NCBI RefSeq assembly: GCF_022601715.1
Contig: NZ_JAKVIM010000004.1
Span: 124,001 to 188,000 of the forward strand
Length of the DNA: 64,000 bases
Source: Acinetobacter zhairuonensis
Lineage (GTDB): Bacteria; Pseudomonadota; Gammaproteobacteria; Pseudomonadales; Moraxellaceae
Direction: 5' to 3'
The position numbers and the translations under genes were made by a program. Position 1 is the stretch's first letter. Every line of letters begins with the position of its first letter. Under the pieces are notes generated by a model. The model did no database searches, was not told the origin of the DNA, and was given only the letters and a program-made list of their open reading frames with translations. Positions 17,088 to 27,060 of this stretch are shown here, piece by piece.

Positions 17088-17798
17088 GTGAAAGATGACT
17101 ACATACTAATCGTCGATGACGAACTTCCGATTCGAGAGATGATTCACACCTCTTTGGATATGGCAGGCTTTCAATGCTTACAAGCAGAAGATGCAAAACA
17201 AGCACATCAAATGATTGTGGATCAACGTCCAGCACTGATCCTGCTCGACTGGATGATGCCTGGTGGCGTAAGTGGTGTCGACCTGTGCCGTCGCCTGAAA
17301 CGCGATGAAAATCTGGCAGAAATTCCTGTCATTATGTTGACTGCACGTGGAGAAGAAGACCATAAAGTCCAAGGTCTCGATGCAGGTGCGGACGATTACA
17401 TGACCAAGCCTTTTTCAACTCGAGAATTGGTTTCTCGAATTAAAGCGGTACTACGTCGTGCCAATGCGCTCAGTGGTGAAAAAACCATTGATGCCAATGG
17501 CTTAATGCTGGATCCTGTGAGCCAGCGCGTAAGTTTTAGCAACAATATTTTAGAAATGGGTCCAACAGAATACCGTTTACTGGCGTTCTTCATGACACAT
17601 CCTGAACGTGCTTATACCCGTGCACAGCTGCTCGATCAAGTTTGGGGTGGTAATGTGTATATCGAAGACCGTACTATTGATGTGCATATTCGTCGCCTGC
17701 GCAAAGTTTTAGAACCGTATGGTGCAGACCGTTTTGTGCAAACCGTACGTGGTACAGGTTACCGCTTCTCTACTCGTGCAGATGTTGCTTTAGGTTAA
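17088..17798 (+). CDS. phoB: Phosphate regulon response regulator PhoB
   Basis: An OmpR/PhoB-class two-component regulator of 236 aa that activates phosphate-starvation genes. The receiver domain shows the acidic pair (VDDELP), phospho-acceptor Asp54 (LLDWMMPGG), the Thr in IMLTARGEE and Lys in DYMTKPFS. The C-terminal winged helix carries the classic [34 protein letters not shown] and RGTGYRFS. Translation starts at GTG behind AGGATATTGC. phoR follows after 10 bp, confirming the pair, and a Pho box precedes the gene. Confidence 0.96.
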   Translation: MKDDYILIVDDELPIREMIHTSLDMAGFQCLQAEDAKQAHQMIVDQRPALILLDWMMPGGVSGVDLCRRLKRDENLAEIPVIMLTARGEEDHKVQGLDAGADDYMTKPFSTRELVSRIKAVLRRANALSGEKTIDANGLMLDPVSQRVSFSNNILEMGPTEYRLLAFFMTHPERAYTRAQLLDQVWGGNVYIEDRTIDVHIRRLRKVLEPYGADRFVQTVRGTGYRFSTRADVALG

Positions 17799-17808
17799 TT
17801 TTAGTTTT

Positions 17809-19167
17809 ATGTATGAACCATACCCCGTCCCCGAACTGGCCCGTGAGCATCAAAAATTCCGCTATAGCAGTTTGTGGACTTTTGCCAAACAAGATTTACG
17901 CTTACTGGCTTTTCTCTTACTGATTGCAAGCTTAGTCGGTTTTGGCATTGGGTATTTCTGGATCTGCATTTTTGCCGGCTTCTCGATTTTTTTTATTTTC
18001 CAATTACGTTCTTTGTATTTGGTCAATGAATGGATTTCCAATCGTCCCTATGATGTCCCACCTAATCTGAATGGGATTTGGGGTGCATTACTGTTCAATG
18101 TCTATCGTGCCCAACGCCAAGAACGTATTGTGCAAGCTGAAATGGTTGGCTTGATTGACCGTGCACAATCTTCTTTGGTGGCGCTTGCGGAAGCGGTGGT
18201 GCTGATTGATGAATCACATCAAATAGAATGGTGGAATCCCGCGGCGGAAAAACTGTTGGGTATTCAGTCACTCGATCGTGGTCGTAATATTATGACCATT
18301 TTGAGACAACCGAGTTTTATTGAATATTTCAAACAAAGCGATCAAATTCCTGATGGCATCAAAATGAAGTCCTCAGTGTTCGAAGATCACTATGTGCAAA
18401 TCAAAATGACCCGTTTTGGCGGTGAAAGCCGTCTACTGGTGGCCTATGACGTGACGCGCATGCACAACTTGGAGCAAATGCGTAAAGACTTTGTCGATAA
18501 TATTTCGCATGAATTACGCACGCCTTTAACGGTACTCTCTGGCTATATTGAAACCTTTACCGATCAAGAAGATCTCAATCCCCGCTGGAAACGTGCTTTT
18601 GAGCAAATGCAGGCACAAACCAAACGCATGAATGCTTTGGTGAATGACCTGTTATTGCTATCGCGTCTGGAAAACAATAAGCAGATTGCCAAAAACCAGA
18701 TTATTGAAATGCCAAGCCTGATGAATCAGTTATTTGATGATGCGCAGGCGTATAACGTGGATTATGGTCATACTCTGAATCTGGATATCGACAGTCATTG
18801 CGACCTGATTGGTTCAGATACTGAGTTGGCGAGTGCCTTTAGTAATTTAATCACCAATGCGATTAAATACACCCCGAAAGGCGGTACCATTACCATGGGT
18901 TGGCATGATGATGGCGAACATGGTTATTTCACCGTAGAAGACACGGGCATTGGCATTGATCCCAAACATTTACCACGTTTAACCGAGCGTTTCTACCGTG
19001 TGGATAGCGCGCGTAGCCGTCAAACTGGGGGAACGGGTTTAGGACTGGCAATCGTGAAGCACGTGCTGATGCAACACAACGCGTATTTAGAAATTGAATC
19101 GAAAGAGAATCAAGGCTCAACCTTTAAAGTGGTGTTCCCGAAAGAACGTCTTTATCACATGAGCTAA
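17809..19167 (+). CDS. phoR: Phosphate regulon sensor histidine kinase PhoR
   Basis: A membrane sensor kinase (452 aa) partnering PhoB. Two closely spaced hydrophobic segments (residues about 30-65) leave almost no periplasmic loop, as usual for PhoR. A short linker and a PAS domain (VLIDESHQIEWWNPAAEKLLG) follow, then the HisKA domain with His234 in DNISHELRTPLTVLSGYIETF. The ATPase domain has an N box (LITNAIKYTPKGG), G1 (VEDTGIGI) and G2 (TGLGLAIVKHVL). It lies 10 bp downstream of phoB. No pst or phoU genes are in the window. Confidence 0.95.
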   Translation: MYEPYPVPELAREHQKFRYSSLWTFAKQDLRLLAFLLLIASLVGFGIGYFWICIFAGFSIFFIFQLRSLYLVNEWISNRPYDVPPNLNGIWGALLFNVYRAQRQERIVQAEMVGLIDRAQSSLVALAEAVVLIDESHQIEWWNPAAEKLLGIQSLDRGRNIMTILRQPSFIEYFKQSDQIPDGIKMKSSVFEDHYVQIKMTRFGGESRLLVAYDVTRMHNLEQMRKDFVDNISHELRTPLTVLSGYIETFTDQEDLNPRWKRAFEQMQAQTKRMNALVNDLLLLSRLENNKQIAKNQIIEMPSLMNQLFDDAQAYNVDYGHTLNLDIDSHCDLIGSDTELASAFSNLITNAIKYTPKGGTITMGWHDDGEHGYFTVEDTGIGIDPKHLPRLTERFYRVDSARSRQTGGTGLGLAIVKHVLMQHNAYLEIESKENQGSTFKVVFPKERLYHMS

Positions 19168-19199
19168 ATCATTATTTTTTAAATTATTAAAAGTTTATA

Positions 19200-19230
19200 T
19201 TGAGATGGCTGTCTAATACAGCCATCTCAA
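19200..19230. terminator. Hairpin between phoR and psd (likely bidirectional terminator)
   Basis: A perfect 13-bp stem (TTGAGATGGCTGT / ACAGCCATCTCAA) with loop CTAAT separates the convergent genes. There is no clean T-run on either side; the minus side is AT-rich (ACTTTTAATAATTT). Strong stem, weak tail. Confidence 0.6.
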
Positions 19231-19238
19231 CCTTATGC

Positions 19239-20090
19239 TTAAACCGTGTGACCCAGCGCCTGCCCCATCACCACAGTTGAATTGGCTTTAAATTGCTCAT
19301 CCCACTGCATTTTATTTTGTTCAAACAAAATAATTGCGGTTGAACCTAAATAAAAACGTCCCAACTCCGCACCTTTTTCAAGGAACAAATTGTGCTGGTT
19401 CAGTTCTAAACGCCCTGTTGGTTTAACTTTGCCTGTTGCCACAGTCTCAATGCCCGCTACAATCATCGCACCCACCAAGACCACGGCCATACGACCCAAT
19501 TCGGTATCGAACAAACACACCATACGCTCGTTACGTGCAAACAAGCCTGGAATATTTTCAGCCGTGGTTTGATTCACAGAGAACAGCTCACCTGGAACAT
19601 ACAACGTTTCGGTTAACGTGCCTGCAAATGGCATATGCACGCGGTGATAGTCACGCGGCGACAAATACACCGTTGCAAATTCACCATGTTTGAATGGCTC
19701 CGCCAACTGTGGGTCTGCAATCAGCTTTTCCACCGAAAAACTTTGACCTTTGGCTTGAAACACTTCACCTGACTCAATGTGACCCAATTGTGAAATCGCA
19801 CCATCCGCAGGCGACACAATGCTGTTGGCATCAGTATCAATTTCACGCACACCATCTTGCAAAGCACGGGTAAAGAATTCATTGAATGACTTGTATTTCA
19901 AAGCATTTTTTTGCTCTGCAATTGACATATCAATGCCATATTGCGCTTTAAATGCAGAAATGACCGTGTTTTTAATCAACTGGTTTTCACTGGCAGCAAT
20001 CTTACCCACCACACGGGAGAGCTGATGTTGCGGCACAACACGTTGTGCTTGAATAAAGAATTGTTTTGTTAAACGTGAGGTGAGGCTCAA
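19239..20090 (-). CDS. psd: Phosphatidylserine decarboxylase proenzyme
   Basis: Converts phosphatidylserine to phosphatidylethanolamine at the inner membrane. The 283-aa proenzyme carries the self-cleavage motif LGST (Ser250 becomes the pyruvoyl group), with [11 protein letters not shown] near residue 94 (catalytic Asp), the [10 protein letters not shown] histidine motif and [13 protein letters not shown]. The length fits the bacterial type I enzyme. Its ATG overlaps the upstream rhodanese gene's stop by 4 bases, so the two are translationally coupled. Confidence 0.95.
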   Translation of the reverse strand: MSLTSRLTKQFFIQAQRVVPQHQLSRVVGKIAASENQLIKNTVISAFKAQYGIDMSIAEQKNALKYKSFNEFFTRALQDGVREIDTDANSIVSPADGAISQLGHIESGEVFQAKGQSFSVEKLIADPQLAEPFKHGEFATVYLSPRDYHRVHMPFAGTLTETLYVPGELFSVNQTTAENIPGLFARNERMVCLFDTELGRMAVVLVGAMIVAGIETVATGKVKPTGRLELNQHNLFLEKGAELGRFYLGSTAIILFEQNKMQWDEQFKANSTVVMGQALGHTV

Positions 20091-20935
20091 GACGGTAACT
20101 CTCCAGTAACGATTGGACTATCGAGGCGGTTGCCCCATTCACTCCACGCACCATCATAAGCTCGGATATTCCAACCCAATACACGACCCAAAATATAAGC
20201 CAAACCTGAACGATGATGTGACTGACAGTACACCACGACAGGTTCCTGTAAATTGAAACCTTGTTGTTCTAAGCGTTGTTGTGTGCGTTCTAAAGCGTGC
20301 AATTTTAAATGATTTTCACGATTAAGTGCAGTACTCCATTCAAAATGACGTGCATTTGGAATATGACCGCCACGACGAGCTGCCAATCTGAGACCCGTAT
20401 ATTCATCTTCTGTTCGGCAATCCCACAGCTGAATTGCCTGCTGCTCGACTAACGGCAACAGCTCTTTATATTGAATACGCACCAGATCTTGCTCAGCCAA
20501 ATTGACTTGAACTAAGGGTGCTACAGGGGCAAATTGCTCTTGCTCAGACGTGGTCGGCAAGCTTTGTGCCAACCAAGCATGAATCCCGCCATTCAGCAGT
20601 GAGGTGTTATAAAAACCTAAGCAGTGTAAATCCCAGATCAAACGTCCTGCCCAAGCCCCGCCTTCATCATCATAAACCACTACATGATGCTCAGGCGTAA
20701 TATTCAAACACTGAATTAACGCTGTCAAAGCTTCAGCATCAGGCAACAAGCCCGTGGCATTTTCTTCTTGGCGAAGTAGTTGCGCAGGTTTGAGATGAAT
20801 GGCATGTGGAATATGCAGCTGCTCATAGACTGAACTTCTACTTAAATCCACGATACGTAATTTTTCATTTCCTAAAAGTGGAAGCAATTCTTCCACATCG
20901 ATTAATAAACCCAAATTCAGCGTCGATTCCGTCAT
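20087..20935 (-). CDS. Two-domain rhodanese-type sulfurtransferase
   Basis: A 282-aa protein of two rhodanese domains. The N-terminal one is degenerate: Asp replaces the catalytic Cys in [13 protein letters not shown]. The C-terminal one keeps Cys237 in [11 protein letters not shown]. That active loop, CQSHHRS, differs from the usual SseA loop CGSGVTA, so the sulfur acceptor may differ and I give no gene name. Sulfur is transferred from a donor such as thiosulfate or mercaptopyruvate to an acceptor nucleophile. It overlaps psd by 4 bases. The pairing with lipid synthesis has no obvious biochemical reason. Confidence 0.85.
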   Translation of the reverse strand: MTESTLNLGLLIDVEELLPLLGNEKLRIVDLSRSSVYEQLHIPHAIHLKPAQLLRQEENATGLLPDAEALTALIQCLNITPEHHVVVYDDEGGAWAGRLIWDLHCLGFYNTSLLNGGIHAWLAQSLPTTSEQEQFAPVAPLVQVNLAEQDLVRIQYKELLPLVEQQAIQLWDCRTEDEYTGLRLAARRGGHIPNARHFEWSTALNRENHLKLHALERTQQRLEQQGFNLQEPVVVYCQSHHRSGLAYILGRVLGWNIRAYDGAWSEWGNRLDSPIVTGELPS

Positions 20936-21001
20936 CTTTTTTTACACGTTTTGTTCTGGCAACTGCTTGATGTTAGCATAAGCCTATAGCTACAGAATGC
21001 C

Positions 21002-21030
21002 GATTTTCCTGCAAATCTAAGCAGAAAATC
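21002..21030 (-). terminator. Hairpin downstream of pncB
   Basis: GATTTT(C)CTGC pairs with GCAGAAAATC around an 8-base loop, 16 bp after the pncB stop. One bulge, and no T-run follows on the minus strand, so it is a weak candidate. Confidence 0.35.
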
Positions 21031-21045
21031 TGCAATATAAATGGA

Positions 21046-22254
21046 TTAAACAGCAGGTTCAGTAATCTGGAAGACCTGACGTAAATAAGCCAAGAATGTA
21101 TCGTTATCAGTCATGGTCTTGCCTGGACTGTCCGAAATTTTCGCCACCGATTGACCATTACATTCCACCAGTTTCAACACAATATTTAACGGGGTCTGCC
21201 CCATGTCATTGGTTAAGTTAGTGCCAATCCCGAAACTGACTTTAAAGCGGTCTTTAAAATATTGATGTAAAGCCCATGCCTTATTTAAATTCAAACCATC
21301 ACTAAAGGTCAGCATTTTGGTTCTGCTGTCAATTTTTAAGGTTTGGTAATGGTCATAAGCTTTATCCCCCCACACAAAGGGATCCCCACTGTCGTGTCTT
21401 AGACCATCGAATAATTTGGCAAAATACAGATCAAAATCTCGCAAGAAGGCATCCATCCCGACCACATCGGTCAGGGCAATCCCCAAGTCACCCCGATACT
21501 CTTGCACCCATGTTTCAAGCGCTGCTTTTTGAAAGTCACGTAAACGGACATCTAGAGCCTGAAATGCCTGTAAGAACTCATGTGCCATGGTACCAATCGG
21601 TGAAATTCCCAATTCTTTTGCCAACAGTACATTACTGGTTCCACGGAATACATTCGGTACAGCACGATGAAATGCCTGAATCACATGTCTCTGCCACGCC
21701 AAACTATAACGTCGACGAGTGCCAAAATCTGAGACCAAAAATGGCGGATCTTCAGGGCGCTGCTGTAGTTCACATTGCTGAATAAATTCGATCTTGGCGG
21801 TTAAGCGGCGCTGACCTTCTTCTAACACTTCAGGTGTGCGAATACGCTGAAAATACAGTTCATTCACTATCGCGAGCACGAAAATCTCAAACATCATCGC
21901 CTGCACCATCGGACCTTCGACCCAGATGTCCAAGCGACCTTCGCTGTCTATTCCGGTATGAATAAAGCGGCGTTTGAGTTGGAATAATTCTAAATAATCA
22001 ACAAAGTCGCTTTTGATAAAGCGCAGGCTACGCAAATATTGTAATTCGTCTTCTTTAAATCGGAGCTGACACAAATAATCCAACTGTTCATTCAAATCTT
22101 GCAGAATATCCACCAAGGGATACACAGTTTCATCCAAATTACGGCAACGGAAATGGTAGACACTATGCGTTTGCGGAAACTTATGCAGCACCACTTGTAG
22201 CATGGTGAATTTATATAAGTCAGTATCGAGTAAAGATTGAATGATTGCAGACAT
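21046..22254 (-). CDS. pncB: Nicotinate phosphoribosyltransferase
   Basis: Joins nicotinate and PRPP to form nicotinate mononucleotide in NAD salvage. The 402-aa protein carries [14 protein letters not shown] at the N-terminus, [12 protein letters not shown] near residue 176, [13 protein letters not shown] with the phosphorylated-His region, [15 protein letters not shown] and the PRPP-site [10 protein letters not shown], matching the E. coli-type enzyme. A pncA-type nicotinamidase lies 8 kb away at 30350, so both steps from nicotinamide are present in the window. Confidence 0.95.
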   Translation of the reverse strand: MSAIIQSLLDTDLYKFTMLQVVLHKFPQTHSVYHFRCRNLDETVYPLVDILQDLNEQLDYLCQLRFKEDELQYLRSLRFIKSDFVDYLELFQLKRRFIHTGIDSEGRLDIWVEGPMVQAMMFEIFVLAIVNELYFQRIRTPEVLEEGQRRLTAKIEFIQQCELQQRPEDPPFLVSDFGTRRRYSLAWQRHVIQAFHRAVPNVFRGTSNVLLAKELGISPIGTMAHEFLQAFQALDVRLRDFQKAALETWVQEYRGDLGIALTDVVGMDAFLRDFDLYFAKLFDGLRHDSGDPFVWGDKAYDHYQTLKIDSRTKMLTFSDGLNLNKAWALHQYFKDRFKVSFGIGTNLTNDMGQTPLNIVLKLVECNGQSVAKISDSPGKTMTDNDTFLAYLRQVFQITEPAV

Positions 22255-22410
22255 AAAGGTTCAGTTTTTATCAACTTCTAGCATTAAAGCACACTTTCAG
22301 AGTGAAAAAAGCCATTGATTGTATAAAACGCAACAAATCAGAAGCATGCTTCATCTGCATCACATGATCTTTGCTACAATGCCCAGCACATCAAATATTG
22401 AGGGATTCTC

Positions 22411-22851
22411 GTGCGTGCCTTATTACAACGAGTACTTGAAGCCAAAGTCGTGGTCGACGGTCAAGTAACGGGTGAAATTCAACATGGCTTGCTGGTCTTT
22501 TTGGGACTCGGTAAAGAAGATCAGCTGGAAAAAGGTAAAAAGCTGATTGATAAAATTTTGAAGTACCGCATTTTTGATGATGAACAAGGCAAAATGGGCT
22601 GGAATGTGGCACAAGCACAAGGTGGCTTATTGTTGGTATCGCAATTTACCTTAATGGCACAAACCCAAAAAGGCTTACGCCCCGATTTTGGTCCTGCGAT
22701 GCCGCCTGATGCGGCTAAAGTGCTGTATGAGCAGCTGGTCGACTATGCCAAATCACAATTTGAGCAAGTGCAAACAGGTATTTTTGCCGCAGATATGAAA
22801 GTCCATTTGGTCAATGATGGTCCTGTGACTTTTCAGCTTGAAGTCGAATAA
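22411..22851 (+). CDS. dtd: D-aminoacyl-tRNA deacylase
   Basis: Proofreading enzyme that hydrolyses D-amino acids (and glycine) mischarged on tRNA. The 146-aa length is standard. The two dimer-interface signatures are present: SQFTLMAQTQKGLRPDF near residue 78 and the C-terminal NDGPVTFQLEVE. The start is GTG with AGGGA about 7 bases upstream. Usually a homodimer in the cytosol. It is a single gene closed by a strong terminator. Confidence 0.95.
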   Translation: MRALLQRVLEAKVVVDGQVTGEIQHGLLVFLGLGKEDQLEKGKKLIDKILKYRIFDDEQGKMGWNVAQAQGGLLLVSQFTLMAQTQKGLRPDFGPAMPPDAAKVLYEQLVDYAKSQFEQVQTGIFAADMKVHLVNDGPVTFQLEVE

Positions 22852-22863
22852 AAGCCAAAGCAT

Positions 22864-22894
22864 AAAAAAGCCTACAATTGACTGTAGGCTTTTT
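22864..22894. terminator. Bidirectional terminator between dtd and the SCP2 gene
   Basis: AAAAAGCCTACA pairs with TGTAGGCTTTTT around the loop ATTGAC. It is symmetric and ends both convergent genes. Confidence 0.88.
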
Positions 22895-22920
22895 AGATTG
22901 TTGTGCAATCTTTTTGAGTC

Positions 22921-23400
22921 TTAACGACCAGTCTTTTCTTTTAAAAATTGGCGTGCCAATTGAATTTTTTCTTTCACAGGTTTTGGTAACTTAGGTGGAA
23001 TCAATTTTGCAGCTTTGTTGAACCAAACCAATAAGCTGAAATCACCTTCCATTTTGATGCTGCCATTTTGCATGCCAGTCATGAATGCCGATGGATCACC
23101 TTTTAATAAGGTTTTCACGCCTTGCTCGCTATCCGCAAATTGCAAAATAAAATCCGCTTTCTCGGTATCCCCTGAAACTGTATCAATTTGTCCGTTGTTG
23201 ATAATAATCTGACGCGCTACGCCTTGATCTGTCCCAATTTGAATACGAAATTGACGGTCATGAATCAACTCAATAAATTTAGGACTTGTACGAGCCAGTT
23301 GTTTCATGCGTAAAACTAAACTCGCCACAAGTAGATCTAGTGGGTCCGTGCTCACATCGACCAATGGTAGCTTTACAACTGGAATTGAAGACAGTTTCAT
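22921..23400 (-). CDS. SCP2 sterol-binding domain protein (UbiT/UbiJ-like)
   Basis: A 159-aa soluble protein with an SCP2-like lipid-binding domain: FRIQIGTDQGVARQIIINNG, ADFILQFADSEQGVKTLLKGDPSAFMTGMQNGSIKMEGD at residues about 80-120, then a basic C-terminal helix. Among bacterial SCP2 proteins, UbiJ and UbiT assist ubiquinone synthesis, and this one resembles that small-domain group. Without the usual neighbours (ubiU, ubiV, ubiE or ubiB) I cannot assign it to one. It is a single gene with its own upstream gap. Confidence 0.7.
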   Translation of the reverse strand: MKLSSIPVVKLPLVDVSTDPLDLLVASLVLRMKQLARTSPKFIELIHDRQFRIQIGTDQGVARQIIINNGQIDTVSGDTEKADFILQFADSEQGVKTLLKGDPSAFMTGMQNGSIKMEGDFSLLVWFNKAAKLIPPKLPKPVKEKIQLARQFLKEKTGR

Positions 23401-23760
23401 GACGTTTGAAGCCTATTGTAATTGTAGAAAAATTGACTGCTCCATCCTACCATAACTTAATTCTGATGGAAGCTAGGCTTTGTATAACAATCCTGATCTG
23501 AGTGTAAAAGTCACACGCTGAAATTTTATCCCAATCACAAAAGCATTGAATTTTTGTCGAGTCTGTAAGACGGTCTACTCTCAGGTGCCAAATTCTTTTT
23601 TTATAAAGATTGAATTGAAGATGGGAAACCAAATTTTTCAGCATATTGAGTCAACATAAACCCATCTGAACACTCTAGATTTATGCTTCTTTATTCTTTT
23701 GAATCACAATTGACTCAAAACTGCGCTCCCTCTCATTCAAGATGAAAAGGAGCCTGAAAA
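23401..23760. other. 360-bp gene-free stretch
   Basis: AT-rich and non-coding. It should contain the promoter of the SCP2 gene (minus strand). Two mirrored 9-mers, TTGAGTCAA (23646-23654) and TTGACTCAA (23710-23718), are 64 bp apart and could be regulator half-sites. I see no convincing hairpin with a T-run for the gene ending at 23761, and no open frame with a ribosome site. Confidence 0.4.
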
Positions 23761-24093
23761 TTAACGACTACTATATTGCTGATCATCTTCATACACAGGG
23801 GTATGTTCGATATAACGGCGTTTTGAGTTCGCACGTTCTGCACGACGATCTTCACGGAACAATAACAAGGTAAGCATGCCCATGGCGATGCTGACCGCAG
23901 CCAGATAGCTATATGCCATTGGTAATTCAAACATGACCTGAATGCTCAAGCGGATCATTTCTAGCAAGCCCCAGAACATCATGCCTGCGAACATAAAGCT
24001 CAGCCAACGACGATAAGGCGAGAAGAAAACCGCAATCAGTGCAACAGTCACACAACTCAAGCCAATTATGGTTGCTAAATTCGCTGTGACCAT
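23761..24093 (-). CDS. Small inner-membrane protein of unknown function
   Basis: A 110-aa protein with three predicted membrane helices (ATIIGLSCVTVALIAVFF, WLSFMFAGMMFWGLLEMI and YLAAVSIAMGMLTLLLF) and a charged cytosolic tail rich in Arg and Glu. The ATG at 24093 has GGAGG 6 bases upstream, which rules out the longer in-frame start. I do not recognise a family. It is flanked by two long gaps and transcribed alone. Confidence 0.7.
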   Translation of the reverse strand: MVTANLATIIGLSCVTVALIAVFFSPYRRWLSFMFAGMMFWGLLEMIRLSIQVMFELPMAYSYLAAVSIAMGMLTLLLFREDRRAERANSKRRYIEHTPVYEDDQQYSSR

Positions 24094-24505
24094 AAAAACC
24101 TCCGTCTTCAATGGGGATGATGTCTGGGCAGGTGCCCGAGCAGCAATCCACATGACCTATATTAATTTTGTGAAATTTGTCTATCTATGTCTCTATGCAA
24201 GCATTATGAGCAGTTTTAAACAGAAAAAAAGCCATGCTTTTTTAATGAGCGACATATGTTGTCGCAATATTATTTTGTCATTACATTTTTTGTCATTTCG
24301 ACTTGAAGGGAAGCAAGAGATGCTATGAGTTGGCGTGTCATTACAAAAAAACAACGGGTTTTTATACGGTAAAAATTATTTTTTTCTCGATTAAAATTGA
24401 CCCTGTGTACATGGAAATAGCTGACGAGCTTTTTATACAAAACTCATCATCAAAAATACAAAAGCGCAATCCAAAGATTGCGCTTTTGTCATTAAACCGC
24501 AATGA
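24094..24505. other. 412-bp gene-free stretch upstream of the small membrane protein gene
   Basis: Holds a palindrome GCGACA-TATGT-TGTCGC (24249-24265), three TGTCATT direct copies (near 24276, 24291 and 24334) and the serB terminator (24459-24488). The open frames crossing it lack ribosome sites and protein-like composition. The palindrome and repeats could be regulator sites; this is unproven. Confidence 0.4.
24459..24488 (-). terminator. Terminator of serB
   Basis: A perfect 13-bp stem (CAAAAGCGCAATC / GATTGCGCTTTTG) with loop CAAA. On the minus strand it ends in TTTTG then TATTTTTG. It lies 18 bp past the serB stop. Confidence 0.82.
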
Positions 24506-25726
24506 TTACGGGCAGTTAAGATCTTTATCATGTACGCCCAACAGGTATAACACCCCGTCTAAACCCACGCTTGAAATCGCCTGATTGGCATTCTTACGCA
24601 CTAGTGGTTTGGCTCGGAAAGCAACGCCTAAACCTGCCATGGAGAGCATTGGTAAATCATTAGCACCATCCCCTACGGCAATGGTTTGTTCTGGCGAAAT
24701 TCCCATATTATCTGCGAGCTCACGTAATAAAAATGCTTTACGCGCACCATCCACAATATGCCCTTTCACTTCACCTGTGACAACGCCATCTTCTACATCC
24801 AGAATGTTGGCATGCACTTCATCAATGCCAAGTTTGGCTTGCAAATATTCTGCAAAGTACTGGAATCCACCTGATAGAATTGCAGTTCTGTAACCCAATG
24901 ATTTTAAAGTCGTAATAAGACGTTCTGCACCTTCAGTAATGGTCAAACGCTCTGCGATTCTAGGCAGCACTGAAGCATCTAGACCTTTAAGTAAGGCAAC
25001 ACGCGCACGGAAACTTTGCTGAAAATCCAGCTCACCCTGCATGGCACGCTCGGTAATTTCTGCGACTTGTTCGCCCACACCTGCTTCGATTGCCAACTCA
25101 TCAATGACTTCTTGCTCAATCAGCGTCGAATCCATATCAAAGCACACTAAACGGCTATTACGGCGGTAAGCATTATCCTCTTGCACGGCTACATCAATGC
25201 TCAGCTCAGACGATAAACTTAAGCAGGCTGCGCGCATGGCAGTGGCATCCAGCATTTGTCCACTTAAACCAAACTGTACACATGAACGTTTTGGTCCTTC
25301 AGACTGGCTTTGTAACTGTGGACGACCTGATAAACGAGTCACAGTTTCAATGTTGAAACCTTGATTAGACACAATATTGGTAACAGCTTGTAAATGCGCG
25401 GCAGTCAGTTCTGGTGCCAAAGCCGTGACAATATAGCGTGTCCGCCCACCTTCACTCACCCATTGATCATATTCTGATGAAGAGATGGGTTTAAAGCGCA
25501 CTGTTAAGCCGATATCATGTGCTAGAATCAGAATTTCCTTCATGGCTAATGCTGTTGCAGTCTGGTCATCTGACGAAACAACAATACCTAGAGTCAGTTG
25601 ATTATGGATGACGGCTTGTCCAACATCTAGAATTTGTAAGGAATGAGTGGACAATACCTGCATTAATCGGGTGAATTGATTAGGCTGGTCGGGTCCCAAA
25701 AATGATATAAGAATGATTTCTCGCAT
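24506..25726 (-). CDS. serB: Phosphoserine phosphatase SerB (ACT-containing form)
   Basis: Last step of serine synthesis: phosphoserine to serine. The 406-aa protein has N-terminal ACT-type regulatory repeats (REIILISFLGPDQPNQF; RYIVTALAPELTAAHL) of about 180 residues, then the HAD phosphatase domain. Its motif I is FDMDSTLIEQEVIDELA, motif II is ILSGGFQYF and motif III/IV is AVGDGANDLPML. The longer ACT form is common outside the enterobacteria. It is divergent from a membrane protein that resembles Smp/YtjB in layout, as in E. coli, where smp is divergent from serB. Confidence 0.95.
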   Translation of the reverse strand: MREIILISFLGPDQPNQFTRLMQVLSTHSLQILDVGQAVIHNQLTLGIVVSSDDQTATALAMKEILILAHDIGLTVRFKPISSSEYDQWVSEGGRTRYIVTALAPELTAAHLQAVTNIVSNQGFNIETVTRLSGRPQLQSQSEGPKRSCVQFGLSGQMLDATAMRAACLSLSSELSIDVAVQEDNAYRRNSRLVCFDMDSTLIEQEVIDELAIEAGVGEQVAEITERAMQGELDFQQSFRARVALLKGLDASVLPRIAERLTITEGAERLITTLKSLGYRTAILSGGFQYFAEYLQAKLGIDEVHANILDVEDGVVTGEVKGHIVDGARKAFLLRELADNMGISPEQTIAVGDGANDLPMLSMAGLGVAFRAKPLVRKNANQAISSVGLDGVLYLLGVHDKDLNCP

Positions 25727-25803
25727 GAATTGACTCGGGTCTGAGCTACAACTATTGTGAGAATCATAATCGAATTTGAATAGAATTGCCTTGGAAGTTT
25801 ACG

Positions 25804-27057
25804 TTGAATGCGCCTAGACAAGGGCTATTTGCTAGCCTACTGATAATAAGTTTTGCACTTCATACCTTTTTATTGGTGATTGCAACCACTCACCAACTGA
25901 ATGAAAACCGTGCGAATCAGGGACAGTTGATGACCAGCCAATTGGTCACAGACAGTTTATCGGAACTTGAACCTGCCAATACGGTTTCACTGGCGTTATT
26001 GGTAAATCGTTACGCCACCAATCCAAGTGTAGCCTCTATTCGAATTTTAGATGGCGCCAATCAGGTCTTGGCGACGGGTGGTATATCCAAAACCCGTGAT
26101 GGTGAAGTTTTTGTTCGTGATGCCTTACAAAATGAGAAAAAAGTCGGCACCATTGAAATCACCCTGATTCAACCAAGTATTGGTGAAATCTTGCGAACCC
26201 AATGGCTCGCGATTTTATTCTCGTTCTTTATTCATGGTCTGTTGTGGTTAGCGTATCGCGCCATTGCACGTCCAAGCCGCTCGGAATATTTGGCACGTAT
26301 TAACAATGAATCCCGTTTAAAACATGAGATTCAAGCCTTAACGCAGGCTTTGGAACAAGAGAAGCACAATGCGGCTTTAACCATTGCACAGGCACAACAA
26401 CAATTCCAAAATAAGAACAAGCCCAAAGAAATCAAGCCTGTGATTGTAGATGATTGTTCTGTTGCACTGAATATTCAATATTATGATCCGAAGCAGTTGC
26501 TTGAGTCTGTGAACCAGACCGTCTCGGTACCTTATTTTAATTTGTGCCAGATTTTCTTAAATAAAACCATTGAACTGGCAGTTCAGCATTACAAATTAAA
26601 TCGTTCTGACATTAGCACTGTACAACAGTTTAATGCGCAAGGTGCCACCATTACCCTATCAGCAGAAATGCCTGATGCCGTACCGTGTCTGGCAATGATT
26701 GGCACGGTATTCCAGTTGCTTTCAGATGTGCTGTACAAACGTTACCGTGAAGAAAAACGTTTCGTGTTGCAGACTCGCTGTGCCATCTCCTCTTCTGTTG
26801 AAGCGATGCAACTGTCTGCGGTACAAGCAGCTGAACGTTTGGTACACCAACTTTCTGCCAAAGAAAGTGCGGTGCATTTAAGCAACGAATTGTTAAAACA
26901 AATCAGCGACCATTATGACTTGGTCTCTTTGCCAAATCCGACCAATGTTTTAACCCGTCATGCCTTTATGGTGAATGGCATAGACAGCAGCGTTGCTGAA
27001 CTGGCGCAAAGCATTCGAACCGAAATTTTAAAAGGCAAGCAATCCAAAGCCTCTTAA
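25804..27057 (+). CDS. Smp/YtjB-like membrane protein with long C-terminal cytosolic extension
   Basis: A 417-aa membrane protein. The N-terminal part follows the Smp/YtjB plan: a membrane helix (LFASLLIISFALHTFLLVIA), an extracytoplasmic domain of about 115 residues, and a second helix (LAILFSFFIHGLLWLAYRAI). A coiled coil (residues about 165-200) and a cytosolic domain of about 200 residues, which I do not recognise, follow. The start is decided by the ribosome site: no ATG exists near the N-terminus, and GGAAG (25793-25797) is 6 bases before TTG at 25804. Position next to serB supports kinship to Smp; function unknown. Confidence 0.65.
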   Translation: MNAPRQGLFASLLIISFALHTFLLVIATTHQLNENRANQGQLMTSQLVTDSLSELEPANTVSLALLVNRYATNPSVASIRILDGANQVLATGGISKTRDGEVFVRDALQNEKKVGTIEITLIQPSIGEILRTQWLAILFSFFIHGLLWLAYRAIARPSRSEYLARINNESRLKHEIQALTQALEQEKHNAALTIAQAQQQFQNKNKPKEIKPVIVDDCSVALNIQYYDPKQLLESVNQTVSVPYFNLCQIFLNKTIELAVQHYKLNRSDISTVQQFNAQGATITLSAEMPDAVPCLAMIGTVFQLLSDVLYKRYREEKRFVLQTRCAISSSVEAMQLSAVQAAERLVHQLSAKESAVHLSNELLKQISDHYDLVSLPNPTNVLTRHAFMVNGIDSSVAELAQSIRTEILKGKQSKAS

Positions 27058-27060
27058 GTA

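Noticed and set aside
24303..24584. 93-residue plus-strand open frame in the gap before serB
   Set aside because: It runs across the serB terminator and into the 3' end of serB, with low-complexity composition.
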